In this document: positions 7,086-10,560 of the stretch, piece after piece
Numbering within the stretch: position 1 is the first letter of the stretch
Layout of the letters: each line of letters starts with the position of its first letter
Source: DATAYF01 sp036272735
GTDB lineage: Bacteria > Chloroflexota > Ktedonobacteria > Ktedonobacterales > Ktedonobacteraceae
NCBI GenBank assembly: GCA_036272735.1
Contig: DATAYF010000390.1
Location: forward strand, 1-10,560
Length of the DNA stretch: 10,560 bases
Reading direction: 5' to 3'
The notes under the pieces: generated by a model
Told to the model about the DNA's origin: nothing
Databases searched by the model: none
The model's input: the letters and a program-made list of their open reading frames with translations, nothing else
Translations under genes and position numbers: made by a program

Positions 7086-7148
7086 GAAAATGTTGATAAA
7101 TCGGTGAGTGGGTCTTCCCAGAGACAAGTGTAAATTTTGGAATTCCAT

Positions 7149-7170
7149 GGCTCTCCCGCACATTGCGTGA
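7149..7170 (+). repeat. ISL3 left terminal inverted repeat
   Basis: Starts GGCTCTCCCGCACATTGCGT; it is the inverted counterpart of 9602-9623 (20 of 22 matching). Weaker inverted similarity extends outward: TGTAAAT at 7129-7135 has its complement ATTTACA at 9637-9643 at exactly the same distance from the repeat. Confidence 0.85.
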
Positions 7171-7175
7171 TCAAG

Positions 7176-7232
7176 GATGTGGTAAAATGAGAGAAGAAAT
7201 GCATACACAGAGATTCTCTCCTTTGCCACATC
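7176..7232 (+). promoter_or_regulatory. leader hairpin in front of the ISL3 transposase
   Basis: Arm 1 (7176-7195, starting GATGTGG and ending GAGAGAA) and arm 2 (7214-7232, starting TTCTCTC and ending CCACATC) pair over about 17 of 20 positions with one bulge, around an 18-nt loop. It ends 12 nt before the transposase ATG. Such leader stems can limit transposase translation from read-through transcripts, as known for IS10 and IS50; here that role is inference. Confidence 0.6.
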
Positions 7233-7244
7233 GGATACCAACAC

Positions 7245-8837
7245 ATGACGCAACAACTCCTGCCTGATCTGCCAGGCTTTTCCATCGAACAGATGACCAT
7301 AGCGCATGGGGTGATTACCGTGCTGGCACACTCACAAACGACCGGTGGACAGTGCCCTGGGTGTGCCCATCTTTCTTCACGCATCCACAGCCGGTATCAA
7401 CGCACCCTCGCCGACTTGCCCTGGAGCGGACGCACCGTCCGGCTGCTGGTGCAGGTGCGCCGCTTCTTCTGCACCCAACCAACGTGTCTGCGCAAGACGT
7501 TCACCGAAGCCATTCCCGCCGTGGCAGAGCGCTATGCACGCCGGACCAATCGCCTCAAAGCAGTCTTGGAGCGTCTTGGCCTCGCGCTTGGAGGAGAGCC
7601 AGCCTCGCGTCTAGCAGCAGTCTTGGCAATGGGCTGTAGCCCAGATACTCTCTTGCGGTTGCTGCGCCGTCTTCCCGATGAGCCGATCGAAGCGCCTCGC
7701 GCGGTCAGTTTAGACGACTGGGCATGGCGTCGCGGCCATCGCTACGGGACGCTGATCTGTGACCTGGAACGGCATCGTCGGCTCGATGTCCTGCCTGATC
7801 GAGATGCCACTTCGGTTGCAGTCTGGCTCAGACAATACCCCTCGATTGAAATTATTAGCCGCGATCGCAGTGATACGTATGCGACCGCTGCCAGACTTGG
7901 TGCACCTCAGGCCATCCAGGTCACAGACAAACGGCATCTGCTCAAAAATCTCGGTGAAGCGTTGCAGCGCTGTCTTTCCCACCATCTGACTACCCATCGG
8001 AAGCAACAAACGCAGCAGCTTCTCGAAGCCCCTCCTGCGTTGCAGATCAAGCGCCCTCCACGTCTCTCGCCACTGCAAGAGCACATCGTGCAGCTTCATC
8101 GGGCAGAGCGGTTGGCTCGCTACGAGCAAGCGATAGTGTTGAGGAAGCAAGGGTTGAGCCATCAAGCCATTGCCGAGCGTGTGGGAGTGGGCCACAGCAC
8201 GGTCCAGCGTTGGATAGAGGCTGGGGCCTTTCCCGAACGCAAACGGCGCGAACAGGCCAGTCAGCTCGATTCTTACCTCCCTTTCATCCGTGAGCGATGG
8301 GCCCAAGGCTCTCACAACATAGCGCGTCTCTATCGAGAACTTGGCACAAAAGGATACAAAGGATCGTATGAGCGTGTGCGTCACCTGGTCATCAGCCTTC
8401 GGCAAGGTGATCGTCACGCTCCTCTGCAAAGTGGTGTTCCCATTTCTTCACGCCAGGCTACCTGGTTGTTTCTACGCCGACCAGAAGAGCTGACGACAGA
8501 AGAGTTGCAAACTCTTGCACGCCTTCGCAACTTGGACCCAGAGGTGGATTTGGCCTATGCGCTGGGGCAACAATTTGCTCGAATGATGCGTGATCGAACG
8601 GGAGAAAAGCAGCTTGATGGCTGGCTAAAGAAGGTTGCCGAGAGTCCTCTTACTGCTTTGCATCCCTTTGCGGCAGGGGTCTCTCAAGATAAGGCTGCGG
8701 TCCAGGCAGGACTGACGCTGGATTGGAGCCAGGGGCAGACAGAGGGACAGATTACCCGCCTCAAGCTGATCAAAAGGCAAGGATACGGGCGCGCCAGCTT
8801 CGATTTGCTGAGGCTCCGGGTGCTTCATGCGGCATGA
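7245..8837 (+). CDS. ISL3-family transposase
   Basis: A DDE transposase of 530 aa that cuts and joins the ends of its own element. The N-terminal zinc ribbon has C37, C40, C76 and C81 (CPGC and CTQPTC), followed by a helical DNA-binding region with ARRTNRLKAVLERLGLALGG (98-117). The catalytic core follows: D157/D158 in SLDDWAWRRG, D207 in IISRDRSDTY and E500 in SQGQTEGQITRLKLIKRQGYGRA, the ISL3 signature end. An inserted region includes a second helix-turn-helix, LRKQGLSHQAIAERVGVGHSTVQRW (299-323), as in the longer ISL3 members. All three acidic residues are present and the frame is open from end to end, so it may be active. Start ATG 7245 has only a weak Shine-Dalgarno and lies just after the leader hairpin. 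The passenger gene begins 38 nt after its stop. Confidence 0.95.
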   Translation: MTQQLLPDLPGFSIEQMTIAHGVITVLAHSQTTGGQCPGCAHLSSRIHSRYQRTLADLPWSGRTVRLLVQVRRFFCTQPTCLRKTFTEAIPAVAERYARRTNRLKAVLERLGLALGGEPASRLAAVLAMGCSPDTLLRLLRRLPDEPIEAPRAVSLDDWAWRRGHRYGTLICDLERHRRLDVLPDRDATSVAVWLRQYPSIEIISRDRSDTYATAARLGAPQAIQVTDKRHLLKNLGEALQRCLSHHLTTHRKQQTQQLLEAPPALQIKRPPRLSPLQEHIVQLHRAERLARYEQAIVLRKQGLSHQAIAERVGVGHSTVQRWIEAGAFPERKRREQASQLDSYLPFIRERWAQGSHNIARLYRELGTKGYKGSYERVRHLVISLRQGDRHAPLQSGVPISSRQATWLFLRRPEELTTEELQTLARLRNLDPEVDLAYALGQQFARMMRDRTGEKQLDGWLKKVAESPLTALHPFAAGVSQDKAAVQAGLTLDWSQGQTEGQITRLKLIKRQGYGRASFDLLRLRVLHAA

Positions 8838-8875
8838 GCGCCTTGCAGAATGCGTGTTCATGGGAAAGGAAATCG

Positions 8876-9520
8876 ATGTCAGATCAAGACCACGTCCTCC
8901 GAGACGAGTTGACTCATGTCTATTGGGTAGGTGGCTCGCCATGTGCTGGCAAAAGTTCTCTTGCAGAGATCCTGGCCGCACGCTATGGACTCTATCTCTA
9001 CCAAGCCGACGAAGCGTATGCGCGGCACGCAAAGATTGTGACGCAAGAGAATCATCCCATTTTCTACAAGCTGACGCATTCCTCAAGTGAAGAGGTGTGG
9101 ATGCGCCCCGTGGAGCAGCAAGTCGAGGAGGAAATTCTGCTCTATCGGGAAGAATTTCCTCTTATCCTTGAGGAACTGCTTGCTTTCCCGAAATCCCAGC
9201 CTGTTCTTGCAGAAGGGGCAGCACTTTTGCCTGAATGGGTGATTCCTCTGGCGAGTAGACGGCAACAAGCGATATGGATGGTGCCTACAGCGGAGTTTCA
9301 ACTGACTCATTATGAACGTCGAGCCTGGGCGAAAGAGGTCGTGAAAACCTGTACAAATCCAGAGCAAGCATTCCACAACTGGATGCAGCGTGATATGCGC
9401 TTTGCCGCGTTCATCGAACAAGAAGCGTTCCAACGAGGAATGCCTGTCTTGAGTGTCAACGGAACGCGCTCGCTTGTCGAAAACACCGCCCTGGTTGAGC
9501 AGTATTTTCAGCTGAGTTAG
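8876..9520 (+). CDS. P-loop NTPase, kinase-like, IS passenger
   Basis: A 214-aa P-loop protein whose exact function I do not recognise. The Walker A motif is VGGSPCAGKSSLAEILA (K26, S27) right at the N-terminus, typical of small-molecule kinases (AAA_33 / zeta-toxin-like / nucleoside-kinase-like fold). D45-E46 in YLYQADEAY after the second strand is where such kinases hold a catalytic acid. QPVLAEGAALLPEW (E113) looks like the Walker B strand, and the arginine-rich HYERRAW and MQRDMRF segments could form the lid. Similar stand-alone proteins are known as uncharacterised AAA-family ATPases. ATG 8876 has AAAGGA five nt upstream; the frame runs back to 8723 inside the transposase gene but without support. 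It lies between the transposase and the right terminal repeat on the same strand, so it moves with the element and is probably co-transcribed. Kinase activity is inference. Confidence 0.85.
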   Translation: MSDQDHVLRDELTHVYWVGGSPCAGKSSLAEILAARYGLYLYQADEAYARHAKIVTQENHPIFYKLTHSSSEEVWMRPVEQQVEEEILLYREEFPLILEELLAFPKSQPVLAEGAALLPEWVIPLASRRQQAIWMVPTAEFQLTHYERRAWAKEVVKTCTNPEQAFHNWMQRDMRFAAFIEQEAFQRGMPVLSVNGTRSLVENTALVEQYFQLS

Positions 9521-9531
9521 TCATTTCCTCG

Positions 9532-9580
9532 AATATCTTCTATGAGAGTCTCTGGTGGGTTCTCATTGAAGATATTTTTC
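9532..9580 (+). terminator. intrinsic terminator of the ISL3 transposase/P-loop unit
   Basis: AATATCTTCTATGAGA (9532-9547) and TCTCATTGAAGATATT (9561-9576) form a 16-bp stem with one T-T mismatch and a 13-nt loop, directly followed by more T (through 9579). It begins 11 nt after the stop of the P-loop gene. Being bidirectional in symmetry, it may also shield the element from outside transcription. A further 17-nt near-palindrome, CTGAAAAGATCTTTCAG, follows at 9580-9596. Confidence 0.75.
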
Positions 9581-9601
9581 TGAAAAGATCTTTCAGCGGC
9601 T

Positions 9602-9623
9602 TCACGTAAAGTGCGGGAGAGCC
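9602..9623 (-). repeat. ISL3 right terminal inverted repeat
   Basis: On the minus strand it starts GGCTCTCCCGCACTTTACGT, matching the left end at 20 of 22 positions, with 13 identical bases at the tip. Outward similarity to the left flank continues to about 9663. Confidence 0.85.
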
Positions 9624-9645
9624 ACTGAATGTTGGGATTTACAGT

Positions 9646-10392
9646 AGCCTCTGGAGCGGTCCCAAGGTAGCAGCCTGGATGCAAGAGCGGATCGGACGAT
9701 CTGTGGACCCTCGCCGGGGCTGGGATTACGTGGCCGTGGCTAGGCAGAAGCACCCGCGTGCCGCGTCCACAGCATGAAGAGAGCGACGAAGCCGAGCAAG
9801 CGGCTTTTAAAAAAACTGCCCGAAGAGGTCGACAAGCTGCACCAAGCTTATCCAGAAGCTCAAATTGAACTGTGGAGAAAAGCACGAGCATCGCATTGGC
9901 CTCAAACCGATCCTGCGCCGGGTTTGGGCAAGGATCGGGAGCCGAGTGCGGGCCGTGGTGCGACCGCGCTACCAGTGGATGTATCTGTATGGCTTTGTGC
10001 AACCGCAGAGCGGGGCAACCAGTTGGTTGCTCATGCCTACGGTGAATACCACAGCCTTTTCTCTCGCGCGCTCTGCCTTTGCCCAGGAACAGAGGGTAGG
10101 GCCAAACAAGCACCTACTCCTGGTCTTGGAGCAAGCGGGTTGGCACAAACGTGCCGATCTCAAGGTTCCCGAAGGTCTCCACTTGCTCTTCTTGCCATCT
10201 CATTCGCCCGAGTTGCAACCGGCGGAGCGCTTGTGGCCCCTCTCCAACGAACCACTTGCCAACCGGGTCTTGGCTTCGCTGGACGAGCTAGAACAGGTCC
10301 AGGCTGAGCGCTGTCGCTGGTTACAGACTCATCCTGAAATGATTCAGGGCCGAACCTCCTTCCATTGGTGGCCTTCTTCGGACACTACTTAA
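9646..10392 (+). pseudogene. IS630-family transposase, frameshifted and truncated
   Basis: The decayed remains of an IS630-type DDE transposase spread over three frames. Frame 1 (about 9646-9733) reads LWSGPKVAAWMQERIGRSVD then RRGWDY. Frame 2 (about 9734-9805) reads WLGRSTRVPRPQHEESDEAE then QAAFKK. Frame 3 (about 9800-9870) reads KKLPEEVDKLHQAYPEAQIE then LW. Frame 1 again (about 9877-10392) reads HEHRIGLKPILRRVWARIG through LQPAERLWPL to a stop. Joined, they follow the family order, but the N-terminal roughly 100 residues are missing. The first catalytic Asp (DEHR in the family) is His here, and the second (LVLDQAGWH) is Glu in LVLEQAGWH; only the third acidic residue (PAERLW) remains. The second break lies at a run of seven A. 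It is almost certainly inactive. It abuts the ISL3 right end, so ISL3 insertion or an associated deletion may have removed its start. Confidence 0.85.
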
Positions 10393-10402
10393 ACGGTTTT
10401 GA

Positions 10403-10408
10403 TATAAT
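10403..10408 (+). promoter_or_regulatory. isolated TATAAT -10 box
   Basis: A perfect TATAAT follows the end of the IS630 remnant, but no matching -35 hexamer lies 16-18 nt upstream and no TG extension is present. A 27-codon frame starts at 10415 without a ribosome binding site. It may drive a short transcript through the hairpins that follow. Confidence 0.25.
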
Positions 10409-10410
10409 AT

Positions 10411-10529
10411 GTTCATGGAAGCACAATTTTTAGTCCACAACTTTATTCTTCATGAACAACATTTCAGGTCATTTCTTCTGAAAGTCTCGAATCGATGACT
10501 TTCATTCGGGGTGGTGCATCTTGGATGCA
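10411..10529. repeat. three consecutive short hairpins
   Basis: Hairpin 1: GTTCATGGAAG (10411-10421) with CTTCATGAAC (10448-10457), ten pairs and one bulge. Hairpin 2: GAAAGTC (10480-10486) with GACTTTC (10497-10503), perfect, loop 10 nt. Hairpin 3: TGCATC (10515-10520) with GATGCA (10524-10529), perfect, loop 3 nt. They sit in the last 168 bases of the window, where I see no gene. They could be a structured leader, a small RNA, or the end of another mobile element. Confidence 0.45.
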
Positions 10530-10560
10530 TGGGATCTTACCATAGTGCAAAGCCTGGTCG

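Larger units (their letters stand above)
7149..9623 (+). mobile_element. ISL3-family insertion sequence with passenger gene
   Basis: The left terminal repeat at 7149-7170 and the right one at 9602-9623 are inverted copies that share their first 13 bases (GGCTCTCCCGCAC) and match at 20 of 22 positions. Between them lie an ISL3 transposase (7245-8837) and a second, unrelated P-loop gene (8876-9520) followed by a terminator hairpin. At about 2.5 kb this is larger than a simple ISL3 element. ISL3 elements usually duplicate 8 bp of target; the 8 bases flanking these ends do not match, so either the insertion is old, a deletion removed one flank, or the ends lie further out. Similarity between the ends continues outward to about 7110 and 9663. 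Confidence 0.8.

Noticed and set aside
7163..7188. TTGCGT / TAAAAT promoter for the transposase
   Set aside because: The spacing is only 14 nt, too short for a normal sigma70 promoter.
6927..7384. Small open frames on both strands around the ISL3 left end
   Set aside because: They cross the terminal repeat and leader hairpin, have no family resemblance and no ribosome binding sites. A short likeness of the minus-strand product to the IS630 segment near 9640 follows from the inverted similarity of the two IS flanks.
7710..8429. 239-codon minus-strand frame inside the ISL3 transposase
   Set aside because: Antisense shadow of a transposase with intact domains and catalytic residues.
7141..9631. 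8-bp target site duplication around the ISL3 element
   Set aside because: The 8 bases outside 7149 and 9623 do not match, nor do those outside the alternative ends near 7110 and 9663.
9517..10113. 198-codon minus-strand frame over the IS630 region
   Set aside because: The opposite strand carries the recognisable though broken IS630 sequence, and the frame would also run through the ISL3 right end and terminator.
1..10560. CRISPR array, tRNA or rRNA gene
   Set aside because: No regularly spaced direct repeats, cloverleaf-like sequence or conserved rRNA segments were seen on either strand.

Overview
The window looks like an accessory, transposon-rich stretch of a bacterial chromosome of moderate and uneven base composition. 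The mix of actinobacterial-looking genes (aldo/keto reductase, MmyB-type regulator, hotdog thioesterase, SnoaL-like protein), a more AT-rich TetR/MFS pair, and ISL3 and IS630 elements would suit a large-genome soil bacterium such as a member of the Ktedonobacteria (Chloroflexota). That placement is inference from gene style only; no marker gene is present.

Layout, left to right. (1) 1-782, minus strand: 5' portion of an aldo/keto reductase that runs off the left edge. It is divergent from a plus-strand XRE/MmyB-type regulator (944-1810), and a 27-bp inverted repeat lies in the shared intergenic region. (2) 1811-2290: no convincing gene. It holds a solitary ISL3-type terminal repeat (1889-1910), a very long near-perfect hairpin (1962-2047), a smaller hairpin, and a strong promoter with two palindromes in front of the next gene. 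(3) 2291-2905 TetR regulator and 3068-4663 a 14-TM DHA2-type MFS exporter, a typical regulator/efflux pair. (4) 4800-5825 epoxide-hydrolase-like alpha/beta hydrolase, then a translationally coupled pair: PaaI-type thioesterase (5979-6500) and SnoaL-like protein (6497-6988). (5) 7149-9623: an intact-looking ISL3-family element with matched terminal inverted repeats, a 530-aa transposase, and a second gene inside its ends, an uncharacterised P-loop kinase-like protein (8876-9520) followed by a terminator. (6) About 9646-10392: a decayed IS630-family transposase with at least three frame breaks and two altered catalytic positions. (7) 10393-10560: no gene, but a TATAAT box and three short hairpins.

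Most notable: the ISL3 element carries a non-transposase P-loop gene between its ends, and a third copy of the same terminal repeat, correctly oriented as a left end, lies 5.3 kb upstream. The repeats at 1889 and 9623 therefore bracket the TetR-MFS-hydrolase-thioesterase block as a possible larger mobile unit. The TetR promoter region, a near-consensus promoter with one palindrome inside the -35/-10 spacer and a perfect 22-bp palindrome just downstream of the -10, is the clearest regulatory signal in the window.
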